A stretch of DNA of 64,000 bases from an uncultured Croceitalea sp. Its GTDB lineage: Bacteria > Bacteroidota > Bacteroidia > Flavobacteriales > Flavobacteriaceae. Every line of letters begins with the position of its first letter. The stretch's first letter is position 1. Where the stretch lies: positions 186,001 to 250,000 of the forward strand of contig CANNDD010000005.1 of the NCBI GenBank assembly GCA_947503285.1, in the 5' to 3' direction. Below are positions 25,393 through 33,810 of this stretch, piece by piece. The position numbers and the translations under genes were made by a program. The notes below the pieces were generated by a model. That model made no database searches and had not been told where the DNA came from. It was given only the letters and a program-made list of their open reading frames with translations.

Positions 25393-27075
25393 ATGTCTAA
25401 ATTTCCTACAACACTTATTTGTTCACTTTTTGTTCTTTTTTGTAGCTGCATCGATAAAAAAGAGAAATTATCGCCCTTTACCATTGAATCAGTTTCAATG
25501 GTAAAGGAAAGACAACTTCCTATTGAAAATAAGGATAATGACTTCTGGTACCATAAAGATATTTTCCAAGATACTATACCTGGTATTAGTTTAGAGAAAG
25601 CGTATTCTGAGTTTTTGAAAAATAAAGCGGGTAAAGAAGTAATTGTTGCGGTGATTGACATGTCAGTTGATATAGATCACATAGATCTTAAAGAAAGTAT
25701 CTGGTACAATGATGATGAAATTGCGGATAATGGTATTGATGATGATGATAACGGGTACGTAGATGACATTAACGGTTGGAATTTTTTAGGTTATAAGGAT
25801 GGAGGGGCCAGTGAATTTGTAAACTATGAGTACACAAGAATCATCAAAAAATACTCGGAAAGATTTGATGGCAAAAATGAAAATGAAATTGAAAGGGAGG
25901 ATTTAGACCAGTTTAAGACATATCTAAAAGCTAAACAGAAGTATTCTGAAAGAATGGAATATGCAAAGTCTAGTTATGATAATGACCTGGGTACATATGA
26001 ATATGCCCTTGTCATGAAAGAAGCCCTAGAACCCTTCTTTCCCAATTCTGAATATGATTTGAATAAATTGGATAGTCTTGGCAAAGTATTTAAAGGTCAA
26101 GAACCTATTTCCACGTATATCGCTGATAGAATAACATTCGATACCTATGGCATTACGGAAGATTATATCTTGGAGTCCAAAATTAAGTCTGAAGAACGAA
26201 TCAATAAGTTATTGAATTTAGAATATAACGATAGGGAGTTGATAGGTGATGACGAAAGTGATATTGATGATACGGACTATGGAAATAACGTAGTCAATAG
26301 TAATGTAAAGAGAATGGACCATGGTACCAGTACTGCAGGCACAATTGCTGCTGTAAGGGATAATCTAAAGGGTGCCATGGGGGTTTCGGACAACATTAAA
26401 ATAATGCCCATAGTCATATCTGGTTTTGGAGATGAACACGATAAGGATATGGCTTTGGCCATCAGGTATGCGGTGGATAATGGTGCTAGTGTGATAAATA
26501 TTAGCTCAGGTAAGTACTTCTCCTTACATGAAGGGTGGGTGCATGATGCCATGCGTTATGCCGAAAAGAATAATGTCATTATCGTAAATGCAGCTGGAAA
26601 TTCCAATAATAAATTGGATATAGATGAAAATTATTTTTACCCTAACGATTATGATGGAAAAAAAGAAATATCCAATACGTTTCTTAAAATAGGCTCGTCC
26701 AGTTTTGATTTAAGTGATTTAAAAGACCCAGACAGTAATTATAGTAAAGAACATGTTGACTTATTTGCTCCCGGAGTTGATATTTATACGCTTGATTCAT
26801 CCGACGGAGGCTATAAAACAGTATCCGGCACTTCTTCAGCAGCGGCTTTGACTTCAGGAGTTGCCGCATTGGTATGGTCTTATTATCCAAATTTAACGGC
26901 GTCGGAATTGAAATACATACTAATCAATTCAGGTGTTTCATTCAATGTAATGACCAATTTGAATGAAGATTCTGATGAGAATGAACGAGTACCATTTAAA
27001 GATTTGTCGAAAAGCGGAAAAATTTTGAATGCTTACTATGCCCTCAAAATGGCCGAAAAAATGAATCAAAATTAA
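25393..27075 (+). CDS. S8 subtilisin-like lipoprotease with large insertion (second copy)
   Basis: The 560-aa lipoprotein (lipobox LFCSCID near residue 15) is a close paralogue of the product at 20774. The triad is intact: Asp89 in AVIDMSVD, His310 in MDHGTSTAG, Ser481 in SGTSSAAA. It has the same large Asp-to-His insertion (~221 residues) with matching segments such as GWNFLG and ISSGKYFS. The duplication flanks the prolyl oligopeptidase. Two copies may cut different sites or one may act in immunity. It ends the RiPP cargo; the next gene is rteC. Confidence 0.9.
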   Translation: MSKFPTTLICSLFVLFCSCIDKKEKLSPFTIESVSMVKERQLPIENKDNDFWYHKDIFQDTIPGISLEKAYSEFLKNKAGKEVIVAVIDMSVDIDHIDLKESIWYNDDEIADNGIDDDDNGYVDDINGWNFLGYKDGGASEFVNYEYTRIIKKYSERFDGKNENEIEREDLDQFKTYLKAKQKYSERMEYAKSSYDNDLGTYEYALVMKEALEPFFPNSEYDLNKLDSLGKVFKGQEPISTYIADRITFDTYGITEDYILESKIKSEERINKLLNLEYNDRELIGDDESDIDDTDYGNNVVNSNVKRMDHGTSTAGTIAAVRDNLKGAMGVSDNIKIMPIVISGFGDEHDKDMALAIRYAVDNGASVINISSGKYFSLHEGWVHDAMRYAEKNNVIIVNAAGNSNNKLDIDENYFYPNDYDGKKEISNTFLKIGSSSFDLSDLKDPDSNYSKEHVDLFAPGVDIYTLDSSDGGYKTVSGTSSAAALTSGVAALVWSYYPNLTASELKYILINSGVSFNVMTNLNEDSDENERVPFKDLSKSGKILNAYYALKMAEKMNQN

Positions 27076-27255
27076 ATTCGATTATTTTTTAGCTACTCTT
27101 ATTCCTATAATTCATGAATCGAAGGCTTGATTAATGAATATAGACCTAAACTATTTTTTGAAGATTATTATTTTTCCAATATTTAGATAGCCAAAAGTCT
27201 TGTCGCACAAAGTAAAATTTGGGTGTAGACTTCCTGATCTGGATAATAGGGGAAT

Positions 27256-28080
27256 ATGGGGTATAAGACATTCATAGAAAAGTTTGAAAACGATGTAGAA
27301 GTCATCAATACTTCAAATGATGACCTATACCACAAGAATATAGCACTCATTAAACTCTGTCAGAATAGTTTATCAAAGCTCAAGACAGAAATGAAGAAAC
27401 TTGGTTTTAAAGATGAGAACGCAGAAATAGATTTTTTTAAAAGAATAAAGCGGGTCCCTCTACACAATCTCATTTATTATACAGAACTGCGTTCCTTTGA
27501 AATTAAGTTTCCCGTAGGTTCAAAAAGAAAAAAAGCGAAGTACATCAACGGCGAGCTTGATAAACTCAACCGTTTCTTTGAATACAATATTGACTTTATC
27601 CAATATATCGATTCCAATCAAGTTCATTTAGACGAAGTCTATTTCTTAAGAAAGAACCTTGATTTTTTAAGAACAGTACACCTAAAGCTTTATAACATTG
27701 ACCCAGAATTCAACACAAGCCACGATTTATTACTCGCTAAACTTCATGGCTATAGAAAATTGGCAGATTACCTGACCAAACGCTTGAACAGACTTCAAAA
27801 CCCTTCCTTCAAAGAGATTCCCAAATCACAATTAAAATGGACTTCTTCCAAAGCAGCATTGACTGAATTGACCTATGCACTCTACCATGGTGGCGCAGTA
27901 AATCATGGCAATACCGATATTAGGGAAATAGCCACTGCACTTGAACAGACTTTTAACTTTTCCATTGGAGACGTGTACCATACCTATTCTGAAATACGCT
28001 CTAGAAAAAAGAGAAGATCCAAATTCTTGGATGAACTTTCCACTTCATTATTGTCTGGTATGGATTCCCTTGATGAATAG
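27256..28080 (+). CDS. rteC: RteC-domain protein (excision/transfer regulator)
   Basis: The 274-aa protein resembles RteC of CTnDOT-type elements: an N-terminal helical part with a conserved lysine-rich stretch (FPVGSKRKKAKYI), a central YFLRKNLDFLR block, and a C-terminal winged-helix-like part with LKWTSSKAALTELTYALYHG and REIATALEQTFN. In CTnDOT, RteC activates the excision genes. Here it lies just before an excisionase-like gene. No RteA/RteB two-component genes were found in the window, so the input signal must differ or lie elsewhere. Confidence 0.88.
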   Translation: MGYKTFIEKFENDVEVINTSNDDLYHKNIALIKLCQNSLSKLKTEMKKLGFKDENAEIDFFKRIKRVPLHNLIYYTELRSFEIKFPVGSKRKKAKYINGELDKLNRFFEYNIDFIQYIDSNQVHLDEVYFLRKNLDFLRTVHLKLYNIDPEFNTSHDLLLAKLHGYRKLADYLTKRLNRLQNPSFKEIPKSQLKWTSSKAALTELTYALYHGGAVNHGNTDIREIATALEQTFNFSIGDVYHTYSEIRSRKKRRSKFLDELSTSLLSGMDSLDE

Positions 28081-28083
28081 CTA

Positions 28084-28245
28084 ATTATATGATAAAATTA
28101 CCCAAGTTGGGGTCAAATGGGGTAAAGTGTTTTTTTACTTTTTCTTCCCTATATACACCCCTATTCAAATCGTATTTGGTGGTTTTTAACCCGATTTAGC
28201 AGACGAATTGATGAACATCAAAATTTGACCCAAGTTAGGTACAAC
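28084..28245. promoter_or_regulatory. Repeat-containing region between rteC and the excisionase gene
   Basis: The bases soon after the rteC stop hold TTACCC...GGGGTAA arms (about 28100-28127) and two copies of ACCCAAGTT (in TACCCAAGTTGGGG near 28100 and TGACCCAAGTTAGG near 28228). Such repeats beside rteC and xis are candidates for RteC or excisionase binding sites. The assignment is by position and repetition only. Confidence 0.35.
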
Positions 28246-28302
28246 TTGTGAAAAAGTTTTTTCAAATGGTTTCAGTTTTGTAGCACGAAAGTCAAATCAG
28301 TG

Positions 28303-28346
28303 CAAAGCCGTCATTAAAAAAAAAGAACCTTGGCGGCTTTGTTTTT
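28303..28346 (+). terminator. Hairpin with T-run in the leader of the excisionase gene
   Basis: CAAAGCCG (28303-28310) pairs perfectly with CGGCTTTG (28334-28341). The 23-base loop is A-rich and the stem is followed by TTTTT. It ends 11 bases before the ATG of the excisionase-like gene. This looks like a conditional terminator (attenuator) in the 5' leader that would keep excision genes off until relieved. Confidence 0.6.
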
Positions 28347-28357
28347 AAACTAAACAA

Positions 28358-28636
28358 ATGGGAACAACAATTATTACCACAGAAGACCTTCGAGAGTTTA
28401 AAATGGAACTACTCGATGACATTAAAGAACTATTGCAAAATCAATCTGGCCATGCTATCAAAAAATGGCTCAAATCTCCCGAGGTGAGGGAGCTTTTGGG
28501 AATCTCACCAGGTACACTGCAAAACCTCAGAATCAATGGTACGTTACCCTATACCAAAATAGGAGGGGTGCTCTATTATGATTATCAAGAAATCATGCAG
28601 GTTTTGGAAAAGAACAGAATCCATAACAAATTCTAG
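28358..28636 (+). CDS. Excisionase-type helix-turn-helix protein
   Basis: The 92-aa protein has a MerR-like/excisionase winged helix: IKKWLKSPEVRELLGISPGTLQNLRINGTLPYTKIGGVLYYDYQEI (split here by domain elements), with the typical L-x-VS-x-x-TL-x-NLR-NG-LP-x-x-K-IGG order. Small proteins of this kind, next to rteC and upstream of a DnaC-like ATPase, bend attachment-site DNA during excision in Bacteroidota ICEs. It is preceded by a leader hairpin. The next gene starts 8 bp downstream. Confidence 0.82.
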   Translation: MGTTIITTEDLREFKMELLDDIKELLQNQSGHAIKKWLKSPEVRELLGISPGTLQNLRINGTLPYTKIGGVLYYDYQEIMQVLEKNRIHNKF

Positions 28637-28644
28637 AGATAGGT

Positions 28645-29205
28645 TTGCAGGATATCAACTATATCAAACATTTAAATGGGGTGTTTGAGCAATTTTCAAA
28701 AGACACCCGGCTAAATCCAACACACATTAGCCTATATGTAGCGCTATTCCAAATTTGGAACCACAATTTCTTTAAGTCTGAATTCTACATCAACCGAGAA
28801 GAAGTCATGGACTTTTCAAAGATTGGTTCTAAGTCTACCTATCACCGTTGTATCAAAGAATTGAGCCATTGGAACTATTTGCTGTACACACCATCTCACA
28901 ATCCATTTAAAGGAAGCCGAATCAAGATGTTCAATTTTGGGACAAGTACCGAACAAGTCCTGTACCCAAGTCGTACCGATATCGAGACAAGTAGTGGACA
29001 AGCATTGGTACCTATAAACAAACATATACAAACAATAGAAAACAGTAAAAACGTAAACAAACGCGAAAATTTTAAAAATTCAAATTTTGAAAAAGAAGAA
29101 AACGATAACAAACAAAAAAATGCTTGTGCTGAGCGCAGTCGAAGCGTACCATATAGGGACAACCTAAAGACCAGTTCAGATAAAAACTATGATGACCCTT
29201 TATAA
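28645..29205 (+). CDS. Replication-initiator-like helical protein of unknown function
   Basis: The 186-aa frame begins at a TTG 8 bp after the excisionase-like gene. The first 110 residues look like a small winged-helix protein (NPTHISLYVALFQIWNHN, then REEVMDFSKIGSKSTYHRCIKEL), an arrangement often seen in ICE proteins encoded before the DnaC-like ATPase. The last ~70 residues are Lys/Asn/Glu-rich and low-complexity, and include AERSRSV, the signature peptide of an inserted CTGAGCG-AGTCGAAG palindrome (29122-29144). A role as transcriptional regulator or in element replication is inferred from position. Confidence 0.6.
   Translation: MQDINYIKHLNGVFEQFSKDTRLNPTHISLYVALFQIWNHNFFKSEFYINREEVMDFSKIGSKSTYHRCIKELSHWNYLLYTPSHNPFKGSRIKMFNFGTSTEQVLYPSRTDIETSSGQALVPINKHIQTIENSKNVNKRENFKNSNFEKEENDNKQKNACAERSRSVPYRDNLKTSSDKNYDDPL
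29122..29144. repeat. Palindromic element of the CTGAGCGnAGTCGAAG family inside a gene
   Basis: GCTTGTGCTGAGCGCAGTCG followed by AAGC is an imperfect palindrome read in frame near the C-terminus of the upstream gene. The same family occurs at 62291-62312. These short sequences are widely dispersed in Flavobacteriia. Confidence 0.6.
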
Positions 29206-29208
29206 CCG

Positions 29209-29225
29209 TCGGGCTCATAACCCGA
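29209..29225 (+). repeat. Sequence identical in shape to a tRNA-Met anticodon arm
   Basis: TCGGG-CTCATAA-CCCGA forms a 5-bp stem and 7-base loop with CAT in the anticodon position. No other tRNA parts flank it. It sits in the 33-bp gap before the DnaC-like ATPase gene. It may be a tRNA-derived remnant or a chance hairpin. Confidence 0.3.
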
Positions 29226-29238
29226 AGGGAAACGTAAT

Positions 29239-29904
29239 ATGAAGCACCTATCAAAACCACATATCATCGTCGAAGGCGCTGCTCAGTATTCGTTGGGTAC
29301 GATGCAGGGCAATCAAATTTTGTATGATTTTGATAAAATGTTAGTCTATCTGGATGCTAAAGGAAAGTTGCTTTTCGGGAAAAAGTTCAAAATTTACAAG
29401 GAAGACCAAGACATTTTATACAAACTATGCTTGTATTTCATCCAGGATAGAATTGCCTGTGAAAAAATCGGAATTGATATCGATAAAGGTATTTTACTTT
29501 CTGGTCCTGTAGGTTGTGGTAAAACCTCTTTGATTCGTTTATTGAAACACCTGGTGCCACACCGAAAGCCCTACGAAGTTGTACCCACTCGAAATATTGT
29601 TTTTGGATTTAACCATATCGGTTACAAGACTATTGAAGACTATGGCAACTCCCAATTTTTCTGTTTTGATGATTTGGGCGTGGAGCCTATGGGAAGGCAC
29701 TACGGTAAAGATTGCAATGTAATGGGTGAAATATTATTATCTCGCCATGACTTATTTCTGAGCAAGAGAGTTAAAACCCATGCTACCACGAACTTAAATG
29801 CTGCAGAATTGGAAGAGCTCTATGGCATTCGTGTTCGTAGTCGAATGCGACAGCTTTTTAATTTGGTGGTTTTTGGTAGGAGGAAGAAAGATAAGAGAAC
29901 ATAA
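29239..29904 (+). CDS. DnaC/IstB-like P-loop ATPase
   Basis: The 221-aa ATPase has Walker A GPVGCGKTS (about residues 90-98), Walker B FFCFDDLGVE, and a later SKRVKTHATTNLN segment with the sensor Asn, ending in GIRVRSRMRQLFN, an arginine-rich box seen in DnaC/DnaA-like helicase loaders. It follows two small DNA-binding proteins in one operon. It probably loads a helicase or assists replication of the excised circle. Confidence 0.8.
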   Translation: MKHLSKPHIIVEGAAQYSLGTMQGNQILYDFDKMLVYLDAKGKLLFGKKFKIYKEDQDILYKLCLYFIQDRIACEKIGIDIDKGILLSGPVGCGKTSLIRLLKHLVPHRKPYEVVPTRNIVFGFNHIGYKTIEDYGNSQFFCFDDLGVEPMGRHYGKDCNVMGEILLSRHDLFLSKRVKTHATTNLNAAELEELYGIRVRSRMRQLFNLVVFGRRKKDKRT

Positions 29905-30012
29905 TCTTATAAAACAGAGAATTAAATGTGGAAATCTGTAAAAAAATAATATTGTTATGAACGATTACACATAAAAAAATGTTTGAGAGAGCTGATGAGT
30001 GCTTCATGATAT

Positions 30013-30336
30013 CTAACGTTTGGCGAAAATTACTTTCTTTTCAGCCCTAACTTTTTGGCAGATGTTCAAGTAGAGAATGTGGTAATTCTTTTCATTAATA
30101 AGGCTGTGGCCCTCTATTTCAAAGAGGTTGCTAATTATTTCTGGGTCGAAGCCTAAGTCCTTGGAACATTTGGAAACACCAAAATCAGCACAGTTGGAAT
30201 TTAAAAGGGTTTCAAGTGACTGATTATATAATTTCATGGCCTTATCGGTTCCATAAATTATATAGGAAATTTTTTTCATTGATGCGTATTTTTTGAGCTT
30301 TCTCAGTTGTTGAGTACTCTTTGCCGATAATGCCAC
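30013..30336 (-). CDS. Hypothetical 107-aa protein
   Basis: The protein starts MALSAKSTQQLRKLKKYAS and is rich in Lys and Leu with two Cys (NCADFG, VSKCSKD). I see no signal peptide or membrane helix and do not recognise a family. It is divergently placed from the CI-like repressor gene by 101 bp and may share its operator region. The coding reading is supported by length and by the lack of a competing frame. Confidence 0.5.
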   Translation of the reverse strand: MALSAKSTQQLRKLKKYASMKKISYIIYGTDKAMKLYNQSLETLLNSNCADFGVSKCSKDLGFDPEIISNLFEIEGHSLINEKNYHILYLNICQKVRAEKKVIFAKR

Positions 30337-30437
30337 AAAATGTATTATGTTGGTTGAACGTTTTATTTTTATTGAACCTATTTGAAACTTACAAGTATGT
30401 TTTTTTTGGTATCTTGGATTAAAGATATACGCAAATC

Positions 30438-30857
30438 GTGAATAATACTACAAAAAATTTGCAAAATGCGAAACAAATAGTTCTTCGTCTAAAAGAATTG
30501 TTGGGTTGTAAAAGAGATTTACAACTCGCTGGACTGTTAGGAATTTCGCCCACTACCTTATCTACATGGAAATCACGTAACTCAATGGATTATCATTTGG
30601 TCATTGAGTTTTGTTCAGGTAAAAATTTTGATTTGAATTATGTTTTACTCGGTATAACATCAAACCCAGAAGGGAATGGTTTCGAAAAATATGACGACTC
30701 TATTTTTGCAAAATTGAAGACTCAATTCGAAAATCAAATAGAAGACGTAAAATCCGTTAGAATCGAACTGGAACAGCTTTTGGAAAAAATCAAAACAAAA
30801 GATGAAATTGATCGAGCAAAAACCAGAATAAAAAAGGTAAAAGGGGCACAGACCTAA
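30438..30857 (+). CDS. Phage CI-like helix-turn-helix repressor
   Basis: The 139-aa protein has the Bacteriophage CI-type N-terminal domain: VLRLKELLGCKRDLQLAGLL, then GISPTTLSTWKSRNS and HLVIEFCSGKNFDLNYVLLG. The C-terminal ~45 residues are a coiled coil (EDVKSVRIELEQLLEKIK) and replace the usual peptidase domain. It likely dimerises through the coil and represses ICE genes near its own start. The GTG-type start at 30438 follows an AT-rich gap. Confidence 0.8.
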   Translation: MNNTTKNLQNAKQIVLRLKELLGCKRDLQLAGLLGISPTTLSTWKSRNSMDYHLVIEFCSGKNFDLNYVLLGITSNPEGNGFEKYDDSIFAKLKTQFENQIEDVKSVRIELEQLLEKIKTKDEIDRAKTRIKKVKGAQT

Positions 30858-31051
30858 GAAGTTCTATTGAGATAATTCAATAGCAATTGTTCCACTTCAT
30901 TAGTTTCCATTTCAACAACAATCCTATTGTAGTCTTTTTCGATTCCTTTTACCAAGGTTTCATATTCCGTAAGACTGATTTTACCTTCATCCATCAGTTC
31001 ATTAGCTGCATGCAGTATTAAACGTATTTGGGCAAATCTATTAGTTGACAT
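30854..31051 (-). CDS. Small helical protein, translationally coupled to a membrane protein
   Basis: The start at 31051 is preferred over an upstream in-frame ATG because it overlaps the stop of the upstream membrane-protein gene by 11 bp, the usual coupling arrangement. The 65-aa product begins MSTNRFAQIRLILHAANEL and is helical and acidic at the C-terminus (EMETNEVEQLLLNYL). No family recognised. It also meets the repressor gene tail-to-tail with a 4-bp overlap. Confidence 0.5.
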   Translation of the reverse strand: MSTNRFAQIRLILHAANELMDEGKISLTEYETLVKGIEKDYNRIVVEMETNEVEQLLLNYLNRTS

Positions 31052-31547
31052 GCTCGTTTTTATACTTGTTAATTCTTGCTTTTGCTTCTTCAAGCATCAG
31101 TTTGGTCTTTCTTTGGGAAGCATTTTTCACCCAGACCATCATTAAAAGAAGTATTACCGTCATTCCAAAAGAATACGCATAACTATATCCATCATCTATT
31201 AAAGAATAATCGATTAAAATAAAATAGGCTTGCAATATGTAACAATAGATGGGGACTGCATAAGCATATATATGTGCCCTTAGAATAGCTCCGATTATAA
31301 TCAGTAATGGTGAAAACGTCACTCCACAAAGCCATACAAAATAACCCGGATCAAGATTTTCACTATTGAACTTTTCAGGCATAATCGCGGCAACATCCAA
31401 ATGGGGGATGGCCTTGTCAAGGTATAAAAAAGTACCTGACAAGACCACTATTATAGAGCCAATAAGCCTAACCCTATCCCCAATGGGGGATTTAGCCGTT
31501 TCCAGGTCTATGTCCCTTTTTAAGATCGACCGCTTGTTCGTTATCAT
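31041..31547 (-). CDS. Hypothetical membrane protein (168 aa)
   Basis: The protein has four predicted transmembrane segments: LIGSIIVVLSGTFLYL (~29-44), FVWLCGVTFSPLLIIIGAIL (~70-89), VPIYCYILQAYFILI (~98-112) and FGMTVILLLMMVWV (~126-139), then a basic coiled tail. No family recognised. The start overlaps the end of a small lipoprotein gene by 56 bp in another frame, so a later start is possible. It forms a three-gene minus-strand unit with the flanking small genes. Confidence 0.5.
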   Translation of the reverse strand: MITNKRSILKRDIDLETAKSPIGDRVRLIGSIIVVLSGTFLYLDKAIPHLDVAAIMPEKFNSENLDPGYFVWLCGVTFSPLLIIIGAILRAHIYAYAVPIYCYILQAYFILIDYSLIDDGYSYAYSFGMTVILLLMMVWVKNASQRKTKLMLEEAKARINKYKNEHVN

Positions 31548-31644
31548 ACAAACTTTCTAAATCTGTCGTAGATTCATTTTCACATGAACCTAGCATGAAT
31601 GCCGCTAAAAATACAGCGAAAAAAACGATTTTTCTTACTCGCAT
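31492..31644 (-). CDS. Small lipoprotein (50 aa)
   Basis: A short gene with a clear lipoprotein signal: MRVRKIVFFAVFLAAFMLGS then Cys21. The mature part is about 30 residues, acidic in the middle (STTDLESLYDNEQ) and ends KKGHRPGNG. Tiny lipoproteins of this shape are frequent next to regulators in Flavobacteriia. It overlaps the start of the following membrane-protein gene. No function is known. Confidence 0.6.
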   Translation of the reverse strand: MRVRKIVFFAVFLAAFMLGSCENESTTDLESLYDNEQAVDLKKGHRPGNG

Positions 31645-32455
31645 AACTTAAAATTTTTAAGGTTTATATTACCTCAAAGTTACTAGCTAATTGACATTAA
31701 ATCAGTAAGTTTAGTTATATTTCTTTATGCCGTATTAACAAATTTTTAGGTTTTTTCCTACCAAATCATTGTCTGAGTCAGCATAATAAACCAGAAATGG
31801 TTTAAAGTGTTTGCACGAGAAAAATCAGGTTCGCCACTTCTTATTATTATGAAAAATGGCGTTAATCGCTTGTATAATTGAAAAGTACCTATCTAAAAAT
31901 GGACCGTGCTTCTTGGTGTATCCGCTCAAAATTCTCTAGTCGTTTTTGTTGTATATTCTTTTCGCCGGTAATTTCTCTAATGGCAAAATCAGAAAATATG
32001 ATTTTTTTAAACGCCAATTTCTGTACCACGGAATAACCTTGATGCTGTACCAAGTTTTGAAATAAATAATTTAGCCATCAAAATCTACAATTACCCAAAA
32101 GCAGAAAGTATGGTTTTTTGACGGGTACTTCCCATTCCTAGAATTAAAACTTAGTCAAGATATTTTTAGTAATAAAAGCTCAAAGGTTTTCTAAAAAGGT
32201 ACGTACTAAACAAGAAGTTTATTCTATTACACTCTTTACCGAAGGAACCTTTTGTGAGATTTACACTATATAATTTTTAATACCTTTTAGAGAAATGGAC
32301 TCCTAAAAAATGTCAGAAAATAAATCGACAAAACGCAATTTTTATCGTTCATTGACAACTCACTTGTATTGGGAACAACAGTATTAAAATCTAACTTTAA
32401 GCAATTATCATTATCGCCAGAGACGATATCGTTTTAAGAAATCAAAGAGAATTTC
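31645..32455. other. Long non-coding stretch with a gene remnant
   Basis: No intact gene was found. A 61-codon open stretch without a start lies on the minus strand at 31893-32077. The rest (32078-32455) is AT-rich without recognisable hairpins or motifs. This is the largest non-coding gap in element B. Confidence 0.45.
31893..32077 (-). pseudogene. Possible C-terminal gene remnant
   Basis: An open frame that has no good start codon and is bounded by an in-frame stop upstream reads WLNYLFQNLVQHQ, then KIIFSDFAIREITGE, and ends in HQEARSIFR followed by TAG. The composition is protein-like and differs from the surrounding AT-rich filler. It may be the end of a decayed gene. No family recognised. 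Confidence 0.3.
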
Positions 32456-33703
32456 ATGGAAATTTATACTACCCAACAAGATTTAGGAAATGTTGATGTT
32501 TTCAAAGAGTTATATGAGTTCGCAGAAAATCAAAAACTTCAAGATACCAATACCCTTACAATACTAAAGTTTAATGAAGCTACCCAGGCGTTGGAGGTTC
32601 AATCAAATAGTTTTATTGAAGAATCTAAAGAGAATATTGCAATTATTGCCCATAATTATTTGGAGGCAACTCTTAAAGTGTTCTTATATGTACTGCAGAG
32701 GGGTGGACTACTTGACCGTCCGATACTAACCGCATATTTCAGGTATTTGAAATTCCTAGAGCTGATATTTGATAAGGAAAAAAGCTCAACCAACGAACTA
32801 TTCTTTTCTAGAAATTTTACGATAAACTTTCCTTCTCTGGTTGGACCAAAAGCAAGGTATTATGATATTTTATTTGTTAAAAATCATATTGACCATGGTC
32901 TGCCTAAGGATTTGACGGAAAAAGACCCCTTCTATCTCAATATGGATTTCAAAAAGCTGGAATTAAGTATTGAATATGATTTTAACTTAAAGGATAGGAC
33001 CATTGTTCCTTATGACAAGGAATCAGAAATAATAAATTTCTATTTAAAGGATTATATGGTTGAACAATTTATTTTTAATCCAAACGACAATGAATTGGTC
33101 TTTCAAAAAGACTATTACGAGTATGTGTTGGACTTAAGCGTCCATGATTTAAATAAGGATGCTCAAAAAATGACATCATCACTTTACAAAATATTGTCTA
33201 GTATTTCCAGTATAGAAAATGTAAATATAGAGTTTGAAAATTTGGAAAGAGGTAGTATCCTCGCTAGACTTAGGATTAAAATGAAAGATTTTGTAGCCAA
33301 AAATGAGGTAAAAAACTTTTTTATTTTACTAAGGGAACTGATTTTTGGCATCATGACCGGAGGGAAGATATCAGCTCTTGAAACTTTAAAGAAAACAGCT
33401 GAAAAAGATAAAATAGAAATGGAAAAAAAGCTTCTTCAAAAAAAGATTGATGAAGAATCCGACAAGACTAACATAGAAAAACATCGTCTCTTAGATATTG
33501 AGAGAAAAGAACTGGAAAATCGTAGATTAGAAATTCAAAACAATTCTGATAGGCTATCAAATTTAAAGACCATTGTGGAACTAGCAAAAGATGGTATTCT
33601 TGAAGCAGATTTGACCAAAATTGATTTAAATGGTATCAATTTTATTAATACACATGCAGGAGAAATCCTTGATTCAGAAGAAGATCTGGACAAAATGACT
33701 TAG
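32456..33703 (+). CDS. Hypothetical 415-aa protein with GS-loop domain and coiled coil
   Basis: No family was recognised with certainty. The N-terminal 220 residues look globular and alpha/beta. A central stretch ISSIENVNIEFENLERGSIL (about 250-270) resembles the 'hydrophobic-GS' beta-hairpin seen in several ICE- and phage-borne proteins. It is followed by a long coiled coil (about 305-375) rich in Lys, Glu and Leu, and a short C-terminal domain with NLKTIVELAKDGILEADLTKIDLN. There is no signal peptide, so it is probably cytoplasmic. It sits alone beside a BatD-like gene in the accessory part of the ICE, a position where defence or entry-exclusion genes are common. Confidence 0.55.
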   Translation: MEIYTTQQDLGNVDVFKELYEFAENQKLQDTNTLTILKFNEATQALEVQSNSFIEESKENIAIIAHNYLEATLKVFLYVLQRGGLLDRPILTAYFRYLKFLELIFDKEKSSTNELFFSRNFTINFPSLVGPKARYYDILFVKNHIDHGLPKDLTEKDPFYLNMDFKKLELSIEYDFNLKDRTIVPYDKESEIINFYLKDYMVEQFIFNPNDNELVFQKDYYEYVLDLSVHDLNKDAQKMTSSLYKILSSISSIENVNIEFENLERGSILARLRIKMKDFVAKNEVKNFFILLRELIFGIMTGGKISALETLKKTAEKDKIEMEKKLLQKKIDEESDKTNIEKHRLLDIERKELENRRLEIQNNSDRLSNLKTIVELAKDGILEADLTKIDLNGINFINTHAGEILDSEEDLDKMT

Positions 33704-33739
33704 GTGTAAATAAAGAAAAAATACTTCAAATAAGAGTGT

Positions 33740-33753
33740 AGGGAAGGCTACAA
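33740..33753 (+). repeat. Left arm of a 14-bp inverted repeat flanking the BatD-like gene
   Basis: AGGGAAGGCTACAA is the exact reverse complement of 34699-34712. The repeat brackets the single gene at 33811-34644. Confidence 0.6.
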
Positions 33754-33810
33754 TCAGTACAAAATAAAAAGTTCAAATAAAGGATTCATCTGAAATACCC
33801 AAAATTAGAT

